Source of the DNA: Siphonodentalium dalli
Taxonomy: Eukaryota > Mollusca > Scaphopoda > Gadilida > Siphonodentaliidae
Assembly (NCBI GenBank): GCA_032622095.1
Contig: CP136069.1
Location: forward strand, 84,404,958 to 84,468,957
Reading direction: 5' to 3'
DNA length: 64,000 nt
The translations under genes were made by a program, and so were the position numbers. A model generated the notes under the pieces. It made no database searches, was not told the DNA's origin, and was given only the letters and a program-made list of their open reading frames with translations. This document shows, one piece after another, positions 1 through 12,900 of this stretch. Each line of letters starts with the position of its first letter. The first letter of the stretch is position 1.

Positions 1-564
1 CTGTATAAATATCATTATAATTTTTTGTGTGTTGAATATTTAAATGTTACCCTGTTGCAATTTTGACACTTGTAAGAACCAAACTTTCAACAAATACCGT
101 TACATTGCCAGGGATATTCAGATTATATAAGCAGAACAACAGGCGAAGAAAAAGCCAATGGTCTCCCGTTCATCCACTTATTGCAATATTCAGATCATGA
201 GGTAAAATTATTTACCCTTTCTTAACTAGATGCTCATTGATGAATAGTTGCCTTACGAAATGTTAAGGTTAATAAGTTCAACAAATGACCATATAGGTCA
301 TTTAACACATTATCTGAACATTTCCCTCCAATGAATAGGGTTTCTTCTACATTTATATTACCTGTTGTCTGCTCATATTTGCTGAAAATCCCTGAAGATG
401 AACAAGAGGTGTGCACTCGAGTGCTAGCATACCCCACCGTGGCAAATTCAACCCGCATTATCCGTAAACCCAACAAAAAAGATTTTTAACTTTAAAGAAA
501 AATTCGGACTAATTATATCGATATGGTGTCACAAGAAGCTTGTACAGAAAAAATTATTCAAATT

Positions 565-1020
565 GGTTCATATTTGTTAAAGTTATTAAGTCAGACAGAA
601 TTTTCTAAGTCAAAATAAGTCGAAAATGAAGTGTAATATTACGAAAAACAGTTTGAGCCAATCCCTAGCCGCATCATGCAGAGAGGGTATTGTGAGAAGC
701 ATGTATACCAAAAATTATTGAAATCGGTTCATATTTGTTAAAGTTATTAAGTCGGACAGAATTTTCAAAGTCAAAATAAGTCGAAACTGAGGCGTAACTT
801 GAAAAGAAAAAGTCAGACCGAACCGCAATTAGCATTATGCGGAGAGACCGCCCTAAGGAGATTGCATACAAAAAATTACTGAAATCAGTTCATAGTTGTT
901 CGAGTTATGAGGTCGGACGGTCGAACAGACGAACGGACACACGGAGGGAGAAAGCGTGACGGACGGACAGACGCAGTCAATCCAGTATACCCCCCCATTT
1001 TCTTCGAAAGTGGGGGTATA
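565..1020 (+). mobile_element. Pearl/Helitron-like element with 161-bp core repeats and terminal hairpin
   Basis: Three diverged core units start near 565, 726 and 887 (GGTTCATATTTGTTAAAG and variants), a spacing of 161 bp. A GACGGACGGACAGACG stretch (950-975) follows, then a hairpin at 986-1020 (TATACCCCCCCA ... TGGGGGTATA) and ATAATAA. Similar hairpin remnants occur at 36540 and 40077. No coding capacity; non-autonomous. Confidence 0.65.
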
Positions 1021-2175
1021 ATAATAGACCCTTCCAATGCATACTTTTCTAACTGGGGAGAATCCATTTAGTAAAGAAAGTATTAACAGAACTCCCCCCT
1101 ACAAATACAAGAAGGGAGATTAAGTAACTACCACCAGTCCACATATCAAAGGGTTAGAGGACATATGGGTTTCACAGCGGAAAAATGTGAAAAATCCTAA
1201 AAGTTTGTAAGACCATCATTACTAAGAACATGTAAATATATATACTTGGTTTTTTTTATTATTGATAACTGTCCAATGATGAGGTGTCATATGTTAAAAC
1301 ATTTGTTATATAAACAATACTGTAACAGTGCCAGCCATTTGAACAAGAAAAGGTTGAACATATTCTGATAAAATCATGAATGTTTATATCCCAAAATATC
1401 AAAACAAAGAAAAATATTCCAGAAAAACACTGATTTTCAACTAAAACATTTTATTTGCAATTGCAGAAGTTTGTTGATAAAATAACTAGCATTGTAACAA
1501 TGTTTGCATTATTAAAAATAAGAACAAAGTTCATAAATGTGTCCATGTTCTTCTTAAGAGGTGATGGATTTACAAACCTTTTTTGATTTTTCACTTTTAC
1601 CACTGTAAGTACCTTATGTCCTTTTTTAACTAATTTTAACAGTTAGACTGCCATCATCAGGATGCACAAACTTATTCAGGGTTTCTGCTAGAGGGGCATT
1701 GGGTCCCTTTTAGCTTCCCTCCCCCCCCAACCCAAATTTCCTATCAGAGACATATTATACCCTTACTAGATCAACAGTTTGAAGTGATATGAAACACTCC
1801 GGCAGGGTGAGCAAATAGAAATGGAGAATAATCTTGCTTATAAAGTAGTTATTTTTTTATGAATATTAATCCAAATTGACAACACGCACCATCATTCTTA
1901 TATATTAATTAAATGCAATGACGCTAGATGGCAAAATCGTTGGCATTAGTTTATCGCCGATTGTTGTGTCCCGAATTGAGATTTAAATATTTACAATTGA
2001 GTGTAGTTCAAACGATATTTTCTATGGATTGGTATGGTCATTTCTTTGAAATTTTCGGTGATGTTAGTAGAATACTACATTCCCCAGGTTGCATAGAGCC
2101 TGAGAACTAACTTATAAGTTTATCGCACTCGAACAAGTCCATAATATGTCTTTAATAGCTACATCACAAGTGCAT
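1021..2175. other. No gene seen
   Basis: AT-rich sequence downstream of RNF19. The only repeat noticed is a fragment of the AATCCATTTAGTAAAGAAAG terminal motif near 1063, shared with elements at 4252 and 19535. Short open frames here have no recognisable product. Confidence 0.5.
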
Positions 2176-2367
2176 ATGCCACTACATAAAAAACATAGGG
2201 AGCCTCACATATATAAGAGAATGCATTGGCATAACAATATTTACCTTCACTTGTAAACCAGTGCCAAGTGGATTCTCTTATATATCCGAGGCTATATATC
2301 AGAGAATGCACTGGCAAGGATCTTTAATGCCACACAAGCGCAGATCCCGTCATGAAAGGGTTAAAAA
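2176..2367. mobile_element. Degenerate copy of the TTAA/hairpin MITE
   Basis: Two diverged hairpin units are followed by CCCGTCATGAAAGGG and TTAA, the same right end as the element in RNF19 intron 8. The left boundary is not clear. Confidence 0.5.
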
Positions 2368-2971
2368 TAAAAACACAATTACGATTTGTTGACTTTATCT
2401 ACTGGTACATATATTTCATGGACATTCAGAATCTGGACTTAAATTGTCGGCTGATTTACTATTAATAGCTAATCATTGGTTGCATGGACTGGCTTTGCCC
2501 CCACCAATGGCAATAGGGGAAACTTTCCTCCAACCCCAAGCAGAAACCCTGATTTATTGTTCTTTCTTAAGAATGCATCAACATTAATATGTTACTGATT
2601 TCTATAACTTTCTGTCACAACAGAAAAATGGATATATTTTTTTTCTGACTTGCCATTACCAGTATGATTCTTTTTTTTAAACTTGGGTGGTGGCAGTCTT
2701 AGAATGTCTTTACAAGTAGATTGAAATGTGTATGTTTGCAAATCAGTCTGGTCTCTATGAATATTCAAATTGACAAAAAACAAGCATAGCGGATCAAATA
2801 TGCTGAGATTTAAGAAACTGAGGCAATAAAACAGTATTCAAATTCTAACAATATATAGAATGATTTGACCTGAAAATGCAATTGGACACATCAAAAATAT
2901 TTGATTGTTATTTATAAAGCACAAGGGTTCTCTTTAACCCTTTACCCAACAGAACGTTTTTTTTACCCTGT

Positions 2972-3188
2972 GCCAATGCATTCTCTTATATATGCGAGTC
3001 GACCATAGGTCGCCTCGCATATATAAGAGAATGCATTGGCTTAACACATTAAAAATTATAAAATTGTTAAAGAATGTAAGAAAAAATGGTAAAAAGTGTT
3101 AAAAAAAGATTTTTTTTAGGCCAATGCATTCTCTTATATATGCGAGGCGACCTATGGTCGACTCGCATATATAAGAGAATGCATTGGC
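2972..3188. repeat. Two 69-bp perfect hairpins, mirror-oriented
   Basis: Each unit (2972-3040, 3120-3188) begins GCCAATGCATTCTCTTATAT and ends with its reverse complement. The centres are TCGACCATAGGTCG and its complement CGACCTATGGTCGA, so the two units are inverted with respect to each other. Relatives lie at 2176-2232, 2262-2316, 4912-4982, 5010-5078, 7245-7270 (half), 16811-16880 and 53548-53573 (half). Confidence 0.85.
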
Positions 3189-3298
3189 ACAGGGCATAAC
3201 TGTAACTATCACAATGTGGTCAATGAGCCGGTTCCAATGATATCCATATTTGTATGGTTCTATTGAGACAGACCGAAGATATTTTAGGCTGTTGAAGC

Positions 3299-3304
3299 TT
3301 TATT
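3299..3304 (-). promoter_or_regulatory. Candidate RNF19 polyadenylation signal AATAAA
   Basis: Minus-strand AATAAA lies 53 nt after the TAG stop. It lies inside the TTAA-flanked element, so if used, the transposon supplies the mRNA 3' end. It is a single hexamer in AT-rich DNA; other signals further downstream are possible. Confidence 0.35.
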
Positions 3305-3356
3305 TGGCCGGTTTGTTGGGTAAAGGGTTAAAAAAAAAAATATTCTGAAGGCAAAG

Positions 3357-3987
3357 CTATTTCATTTCAGCAAGATGAAGACGGCCATGCTCAAGAGCCA
3401 ACTCACAGCTGAGACGACGGAATCGTGGACTCTGGAACCCACAACCAACATTGCTCTGTTTTGGATAAACAGAGCTAAGACTGTGACTCAGCTGTTTCTT
3501 GTCACCGAACTCGCCAGCGTTCTTCAGCCGAGCTTCAGCTGAGACAGGTCTGTCTGTCTCCACCTCCGTCAAACTAACAGTTTTGGTCAGCTTACACTGA
3601 CCTACTTTATCAGAGTCCTGTTCGTTGACAGATGCAGAACCACACAGTGCTGTTTCTACTTTCTCATTTTCTTCTATCACGCTGTTGACCATGGGACAGC
3701 TGTTACTTCCGCAATTGACGCTGGAACATTTCAGTTGCTCATGACTCTTATCCCCGTTAGTTGAAGTGAGCTTCTTGCATTTTCTGCATTTGCTGGAATG
3801 TACATTGGATTCGTCGAAATGAACACTACTACGACAATCGAGTACAGGTGATCCTTGAGGTTTCTGGTTGACCTTCTCCGGGAAGGTCATGCTACTGTTA
3901 CTCTGGTGTCGACTCCTTGAAGAGTTAGATATACCATCAGCAGTTCCGTCCAAATGAGAAATACCACTTGATATGCTGTCTTTGTCC
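3357..3987 (-). CDS. RNF19: RNF19 exon 9: variable C-terminal tail and stop
   Basis: This exon of 631 nt encodes residues 619-828 and the stop TAG at 3359-3357. The tail is Ser, Lys and Cys rich (including [11 protein letters not shown]) and, as in other RNF19 proteins, poorly conserved. The acceptor is TTTTTCTTCAG ending at 3988. Phase joins exon 8 (AG+G gives Arg). The Cys pairs do not form a pattern I recognise as a zinc finger. Confidence 0.88.
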
Positions 3988-6900
3988 CTGAAGAAAAACA
4001 GAATCGTAAACAGTTACCAAGGTCTGTCCAAATGGGTCAATGAAATAGTTTGTTCAATTATGCCTGCACTCACAAACAACTTATATCTGGTACTTTATGT
4101 AGTCGGTTATATATCAGGTCCAGAAATTATTGACTCTTTTTTTTTACTAAACAAATTCTCCCATTCAGTTGTAAAGAAAGCCAATATTACATGTGCCGCT
4201 CCAGAGGAATAATAAAACTATTTCAATGAATACTGTTATAATTGGATGGGAGAATCCATTTAGTAAACAAAGGGTTAGTAACACTAACACTCCGATAACG
4301 GGATTTCGAACATTAAAATCAATGACATATAAACATTACTGTTACAGTGGCATTAGAGATCAAAGTCCAATAAGATACCAAAGTTCAACCGAAACTTGAT
4401 AGTAAATATATAGCAGATATGGCACAGTAGCATGTTATATATACGCCTTCGAAACATGCCGAGCGTTGCTCTTTGAACATGTCTGGGACTATACAACACA
4501 CAAGTCGCCTATTTTTAGAAGCAAATGTAATTTTTGACACAGTGAACAAAAAATTGGGATTGGGTGGGATTCGAACCTCGGCCCATGACGGCGAGCGTGC
4601 CTTGTGACTCAAAGTCGGACGTCAATACCATACGGCCACCGAATCGCCATAAAAAACTCGTCCACTAACCATAATTCGGCATATCAATAGTCGAGTTTCC
4701 AAAATAAATTAAAAATTAATTGATAGAAGGATTTCCGGACAGGTGTCTTTCATTCATATTCATTACTTTATACTCCGATAACTATATAACATATATTACG
4801 AAGAGATACACTATCTTTAATAGTGCCTAAGATATATGAATTAAAATACAATCAATATTGTATTTAACCCTTTCATGACGGGAGCTGCGCATGCAGCATT
4901 AAATATCACATGCCAGTGCATTCTCTTATATATGTGAGTCTCCCATAGGGAGCATCACATATATATAAGAGAATGCACTGGCTTACAAGGTCAATGTAAA
5001 TATTGTTAGGCCAATGTAATCTCTTATATATGCGAGGCTCCCTATGGGAGACTCACATATATAAGAGAATGCATTGGCACAGGGTTTTCGCAAAATTTCA
5101 GGAAGCTCCCGTCATGGAAGGATTAACTCTCACCTATAGCCAGAGATGGATCCAGCCAATGCTTTGGTGCTAGCATCATCACTGTAAGATATAGTTACAG
5201 ACTTCTCACCGATGCTGTAGTTAGCGACAGATTTTTCACCAATACTAAAATTTGCTGATTCACTGCTGAAACTGCTTCGTTTGTTATCCATAGCAGCATT
5301 TTCAGAAACATCAACCTGCACCTCCAACCTGCCAAATGCAACAGTAACTAATTTTATTGTATGATTAACATTTTTCTCCCCCAAATACAATAGTATAGTG
5401 ATCAATTCCTGACAATCGGATCAGTTAACTGATCCAATGTCATACCACCATCCTCTGGACAATTATTTGTGGCCCAGAAACATGTCATCAATCGGGCGGT
5501 CTCAGACAAAATTGTGGATGAAGATAGTTAATTCTAAAATCAATTGGTAATACGGCCAAATTTTTTATATTCAAGTGATAATATGGCCATATTTAGTTGA
5601 ACAAAATGTTGATAAATAACACGTTTTGGGAAATTTGTTACCATAGTTGACAGTGGTTAGCATTATTTTGTTGCAATTAATCGATTCTGATATCTAATGC
5701 TTATTTTGAAGAAATGTTGTTCTTGTATCTTGATGATATGGGGACCGTCTGATCGGATTGAGTACCTTTAACCCTTTGACGAGTAAAACGACATATATGT
5801 CGTCTATTGGTTGAGGAGTAGAACGACATACATGTATATGTCGTTTCAGGAAGTGTTATTTTATGTAGACATAACATCAATAAATCATCTGATTTATAAA
5901 TGATTTGTATATGAGTTATTTTGATTAATATAACGTCCCAAATGTATAAGTTCAATCGATTATGATAACACACGTTAACAAAAAATCCACATGAATTAAA
6001 ACAAAGTATTGGACCCTTTTGACCCAACTTGTTAATAATTATTGCTATGACGTTGACGTTAAATTTACTCAAGACATCATGTATATGACGTTACGGATAC
6101 TCTCCAAAAGGTTAACTCACACACAATTTTTTTTAAGAATCCATCATTAAACGGCTATGATATCCATTTGGTAAATAAAGGGTTAAGATATATCAGAATT
6201 TCCACCCTGCATGTTTATTTGGCACACAAGCATATATAGTTCAAGATTCAATTAAGGCTTATCATACTTGTGATGGTAGTTGCTAACACCAGTGTAGGAG
6301 CTTCCACATAGACTTCCATTAAGACTTGATCCTGCGACGGCTCTTGTGCTGGCCGACTCCCTGTCGCTTTCATCTCGGATGACTCCAATCTTATCCATGT
6401 TACTTCCACTCGCACTTAGACTGTTGGTCATCCCCATTGACGCTTCACCAATACTTGGTGCAATGCTTGGATTTGGAACATTGTGAGATGTTTCAACACC
6501 TTGTGAATCAGCTAAAAATATAGAGGATCATCATGTATATCATGTGGTGTTGTTCCTTGACCTCAAACATATATACAGAGCTGTTACGATTATCAGCCCT
6601 TGTCACTGTTCTATTTTTTAAAAGGAGGTTACAAATTATTCAAGTTCATTTTGGCGTCAGTTTTAGTAGGCCTTGATAACAGCAAGTCATATATATATCT
6701 TCTGATATCGCATAATAATAATGTAATTTTGGTTCCTCATATTCTCATTCTGAATTGACATCACAGAGCATGTAGCCTTATTTGAGATGGAATCAGAAAT
6801 CTATACTTTTAAGATGTACTAGAAAACATCACCAAACTATATAGCTCTGTATTTTGATGCTAAAAAAGGATACAATGGATATAATATAATAAAAATTAAG

Positions 6901-9900
6901 TTACCTGCATATTGACTGGAAGCCGCAATATTTTCTTGTTCATCAAATTCAAACCGAACACCACTTTTTCTTGTTGATACCCCACAGCCACCACTTCTAC
7001 ATAGTGAGATGGGCACAACACCATAGACATAGGCCAATAATATCGGAACCCCAATACCTGAAATGTAGTTTCAATATGAGAGGGCGATCACGATCGGCAG
7101 ATATTAACCCATCCCTTGGCGATAGTAAATTACTATGATCGGAATCATAAATGAGAGTTTTGCTGTTGAATTATAGAGTATACTGTTATGTACTATTATA
7201 GACAAATGTACATAACACAAATTATTGGAATTTATGGGTCACTGCATTTATATAAGAGAATGCACTGGTACAGGATATGTAATGCTGCACCACCACAGCC
7301 TTGGGTTAAATGTGAAAGGTGACCTGGACATGGAATACTTGGGTCAAGAGAGTCCAAATTAAGTTTACAATGATAATGTATCAAATTCTACCAACAATAT
7401 AGATTAAGATAAGCAGCCACTTCACTGCTGACCCATTAATATTAATTATATAGCAGAGCTGTCAACAAATCACAGGAATTGTTTATGTTGAAAGCTGACA
7501 TCTCTATTAAAACCAACAACATTTATAATGACCTCAGACCATCTGTAGAGTGATATCTTCAGCTGTGCAAGGCAGCACAGATGTCCAAGTCTACTGTTAA
7601 TATCATGTGATGTGTATTGTTGAATCTTTATTTTAAATTAGATACCATAGCTTTCTTTATCAGATTATCTGCACATTGGCATAATAGACATCAGAAAATA
7701 ATATAGCCTTATCAAGTAGTCCAAAGGCATGGGATGAAATTGGTGAATTGGGTTTAATATCGCTCCAAACAAATTTACCAGTACATAACACAAGATTTTG
7801 GACTGATTTAAACCAAATTTGGTCAGGTGACTCGGGGTACCCTTGGCAGAGTTATAATCGTGTTAGTTTTTCAAAGTTTTCTAACTTAATTTTTTTTTTT
7901 TTTTTTTATTATTTAAAAAATAAAATTGATTATTTTTTTTTTATTTTTATTTTTATTTTTTTTTAAGAGTCTTTTGTGCTGAGAAATTCATATACAGAAT
8001 TTGGTTCCGATCAGATAGAAAATATTTGAATTATCGCACCATGCATAAAGTGTCTACGGCTCGACAGACAGACGGATGGATGGACGTGTGGTCAATCCAG
8101 ACATCGACACTATGCTTACTATACATGGTATGGGTAAACATAAAAAATGACTCACAACATTTAATTATAACGAATAATTTTGAGACTATTTTCCTCATAG
8201 GAAGGCACAAGGGAAGATCCCATATTTCTCATTGGAAAATTCAACTGAACAGTGGGTAAATTTTCAGAAATACCATACTCGCATTATATTCGCGCAGTAC
8301 TATTTTTCGCGCACTCGTCGGTGCGCGAATTTTAAACTGAGAAAAAAATAATATGACTCTGAATTTAAAATATACCACAGGGAAAACAAGAGAGTTATGT
8401 TGATAAGTTACATACATTGTGAAATGTTGGACACTGAATAAACAATTACGCCTATACATGTAGGTCTATGTTTACATTTGGTTGACCAATATGCAAAAAT
8501 TCAAAACCATTACTCAGTGCAAAGGGCCATACAAATCATGGTAACGTCGACGATGTTGAAATGCTTGTAAGAAATGCACATATATTAGGATTGCATGTGC
8601 ACGAAAGCATGCTCCCATTCACCACGATGGAGTGACACCGTGACCATACAGTCTGAGTTAGCTATGCCATCACAACCTGCAACCAAGTGTTGATATTTCT
8701 AAGTCAGTTGCCTTCTTGGTTGTGGTTTTCTGTTTTCGGGTTCATTGCATTGATATCCAGTCCATAACTATTTCAATATCAAAATCAGTATTTGGAGCAT
8801 ATGAACATCCATAGATCATTGCAACAAATTGATGATGTAGTTATGTTTTACACGATGTAAATCCACTGTGATCGTATTTATATAGCTTACACATGTATCT
8901 TCAGAAAAGACTGAGAACTGAAACTGTCACCAGATCAAACACTTTTACGAAAATATTTTTGTCAGTTTTGAATTCGCGCAGACAGGTGCGCGAATTTAAA
9001 GTGCGCGAATTCAAAACTAAGCGAAAAATAGTACTGTGCGAATTTAAATATGAGTAAGGTATATATAAGTCTGTAAAAACATCAGCACTAAAAAGAACAT
9101 GGAGAAATATATAAATCATGTTCTTATATTTATTAGTGATAATTCTCCAATAATTAAATTTCGCAGTTTAAACCATTGTCATATAAACAAAACCATGTAC
9201 AACGATTTGTAAACAAATATAGCTAATCATGTAGTAAGTTCAAATATTTTAGTTTGAATATGATTTTCAGAATTTTAAATGTTTACCGTCAAGTTTTTAT
9301 TAAAATTTGGCATCTTATTGGACTTTCATCTCCGTAATTCAACTGTAATAGGAATGTTTACATGAAAATGGTTTTAACATGCAAAATCTCATTATTGGAG
9401 AATTATTAATAAAGAAAATAAGAAAGTCAATCTTATTTTTCATGTACTTGTTGATGATAGTTGTACAAAACTTAAATTTTTCACATTTACCCTCTGCGAG
9501 TGCTTTGGGTCTCCTTAACCCTTTGAACCAGACTGGCCGCAAAAGCGGCCAGCAAGAAAACGTTCATACACCTGACAGCGGCCAGAAGCATTCAGTGACA
9601 TCATAAACCTATGTAGCATGTGTATACATGTTATAACCATTCGTATATCCACTTATATCTATGTAAATGATCCCAAGGAACTTCAGCAGTGCCATGGGTG
9701 CATGTGTATGAGTTTGTTGCCGACTAGTTGGGGTAGAAAAACATGCGCATGCACACATCGCAGAATTCAACAAATGTACATTATTTGAAGCGATTCGGGT
9801 AAAGCTCTACATTGTTGCGCGGTTCGCAGGATTGTAGAAAGACACCATTTCGATCACACTTTTTGGTTTAAATTAGTATTGCATACATAATCAGTGTTCT

Positions 9901-12900
9901 GTCATATGTGAGGAAGGCGCATGCAGTTTCTTATTTGAGTCGATTTGTTTCGCGCATGAGCATAGGATAAAATGATAAATGTATGGATTTTTGTGAAATG
10001 ATACAATCACATCAAGGATCTCCATAGTACATAAATTTGCGTTATACAGCTGCACGTTTTGACATTGCACCATAGTAGTACTGTGGAAATGGGTTGCATG
10101 GTCACAATACCATCTAGTCCGATCTACTTGCACGTGCACATTGCAAACACGTGGTCAAATCGTGCATTATTGAGCAATTATGTAAAGTTTAAGACTCGTG
10201 GCACCATTTGAACATGACCATCACCGTGCCCTATAGGCGATGTCTAAAACGGGACGTAATGCCATTGAATGTGGTGTCATTCGATCACTTGGGCTATATG
10301 CTTAGCAACCATTGATACCGTTAAATACAAACTACATGTAGGTTCAATCTTCTAACCTGATGTATCTCCAGTTTCACAATAGGGTATTGACTGCATAGAA
10401 AATGCTGTTTCTTAGCGCGGAATTATATGACGCTATAAGCTATAATTGCATTATACTTTCAGTTCCGGGTAGTTGCTTAGAAACCGTTACCAGGGAGTGA
10501 TCGTGTGGCAAAGTATACCGTTCTAAAAAAAATACACAGTGGCCCATGGGAACATACCTGTAAAATTTCAGACCTGTAGCACCATTTGAACATAACCATC
10601 AGCATGTGCATGCCAAGAATGTCTAAATTGGGGCATAATACAATTGGATTCATAGGGCAATGGTGTCATTCAATCATTTGGGGTATTTGCTTAGCAACCG
10701 TTGCTACCCTTAAATACAAGTTAGGATCAGACTTCTGGCCAGATATATCTCAAATTTCACAATAGGGTGTTGACTGCATCAAAAACGCCATTTCCTTGGG
10801 CTGAATTACGACCGTAAAAGCTATAATTATATTTTACTTTCAATATCGGGTAGATGTCTAGCAACCGTTACCAGGGAGTGACCACGTGGCAATGTAACCA
10901 GATCGTAAAATAATCAGTGGTCCATGGGGCACATATATCTAAAGTTTCAGAAATGTGACACCACTTGAACATAAACAACACCATACATCTAAACACTGGA
11001 CACAATATAAAAAATACCACTGGGAGGTCAGGGTGTCGATCGTTGTGGGGAGCCAGGGTTCAAAGGGTTAACCCTTTGAACCCTGGCTCCCCACAACGAT
11101 CGACACCCTGACCCTGGACTCCCAGTGGTATTGTTTATATTGTGGCCAGTGTTTAGATGTATGGTGTTGTTTATGTTTAAGTGGTTATAACATGTATACA
11201 TATGCTACATAGGTTTATGATGTCACTGAATGCTGCTGGCCGCTTTTGCGGCCAGTCGGGTGTATGAACGTTTTCTGGCTGGCTGCTTTTGCAGCAGGTA
11301 ACAGGTATCAAAAGTGCCCTGGATATTTCCCTGTGGAACATGTACCTCCATAGAAGCAGCTTCGAAAATGAAGACTGAGAGTCATTATAGGACCCTGCGA
11401 ATAGGCACTTTTCCAGATTAAAAATCTGATATGAATCGGGAGGCCAATATCGATATTGAATCGAATCAGCTAGCCACCAACACATAGAGTAGGTCCTCAA
11501 ATGTGGTGTCGAATTTGTTCTTATGAGGCGTTGAGGTATTTCAGTATAAGTAATTTTTAAAGATAATAGCATCGTTTCCATGTGCGATCTCTGGTTGTAT
11601 CATTTATATATATTCTGATTAAGTTTTATTAATGACCAGCTTTTTTAGCGTTGGAGGGGCCTGATCTTAGACAGAACATTTCTTCATCGGCAGCCCCTTT
11701 GTGTGCTTCGCACCAATTTTGATCCTTTAAATTATTGGATTAAGGATATTAGGTACCGTGAGTCACCACACCAAATTTGGTTGAATCGGTCCAGGGGTCT
11801 GGGAGAAAAATCCGAACAGATAGACAGCCAGATACTACTCTTTTATATATATAGAATTCAGATTAAATATGTTTATAGGGATAATTCAAGTTCACCATTA
11901 ATCCAGATGCAAGTTTATATCTTTAGGGTGGCATTACCGCATAACAAATTTGTGGCGTAATCATAAATTTTAACTGGTGATATATATACACAATTGACCA
12001 GTTTGCGAAAATAGGATCTATACCCATCCTGATGACAAAATTAATGAAAGTGTCAATGACTGTAGCTTAACTTGGGTAGGCATTAATTTTATATGCTGAG
12101 CAGTCAATAGAATAAAGAAAAAGGAAAGTTTAGAGCACAAGAAATCAATAACTGGCTGTCATTGTGCTGTGAAGGAACATAAACCCTATCAAACGATACT
12201 TTTCAAAATCATCAAACAAAACACATCATCAATATATGAGTGTCATTTCTGATCATTTATTATTGTGTGAAATACAAACTCACCGACAGCTAACCCAGCC
12301 AGGACAGGTGAAATAACGAATGAGCCAACCACACCTCCAGCAATGGCCATATTCTTTTTATGACGAGGGGAAGATTGGTATTTGGAGTGGACCTGAAACA
12401 ATAAACAAGCATTGAACAATTAATGAATAGCTACTTTTTTAGGTCATCAAGAAATAAGTGTAAAATTTATATTTGCGGAATGTCTCACAACTGGAAGGGG
12501 GAGAGTGCCAGTGTTCGCACTGGCTGAAAAATCTTCTGGCCAAAAAAGTGGCAAAACTAAATTTTCAGTGGCCAAATAAAAAAAACTTTGGCCAAATTAA
12601 ATCCTCATTTTCTGGGCTCACACAAGATGTTGTTGAGTCGTTTCCGGCCACAGGCCCGGTAGGATGGTCGGACTGCATTGGGTGGTCCCTTCACCCTCAA
12701 TAGATGACTGAAATATATTTTTAAAATATATAACTCTCTGATTCTATGTTGCCTCGCTGACACCATGTTCGCCAACTAATCAAGTAATGAGGTTAGTTGT
12801 TAGTTGTCATCACTATTTTCGCCGAAATAGAAAAATTGTGTCTTATTATCATGAGGTGATAAATGTTGGAATACCTATTGTTGTATTAATAGCCTTTATG

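Larger units (their letters stand above)
2934..3331. mobile_element. TTAA-flanked inverted-repeat element in RNF19 3' flank
   Basis: TTAA at 2934-2937 and 3328-3331 bound an element whose ends are CCCTTTACCCAAC and its complement GTTGGGTAAAGGG. This fits a piggyBac-like MITE (TTAA target duplication, ends starting CCC). Inside are two 69-bp hairpins at 2972-3040 and 3120-3188, in mirror orientation. The element ends 25 bp beyond the RNF19 stop codon, and the minus-strand AATAAA at 3304-3299 lies inside it. Confidence 0.75.

Noticed and set aside
3357-3953. Stand-alone 198-residue protein
   Set aside because: Its frame continues upstream to a splice acceptor at 3988 and joins RNF19 exon 8 in phase; it is the RNF19 tail.
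4555-4650. Functional tRNA on the minus strand
   Set aside because: Box B is good, but the T stem and anticodon stem do not pair; a decayed tRNA-derived SINE explains it better.
12473-12703. 76-codon frame with repeated TGGCCAAA as a gene
   Set aside because: It lies within RNF19 intron 4 on the opposite strand and the repeated motif continues outside the frame; no domain recognised.
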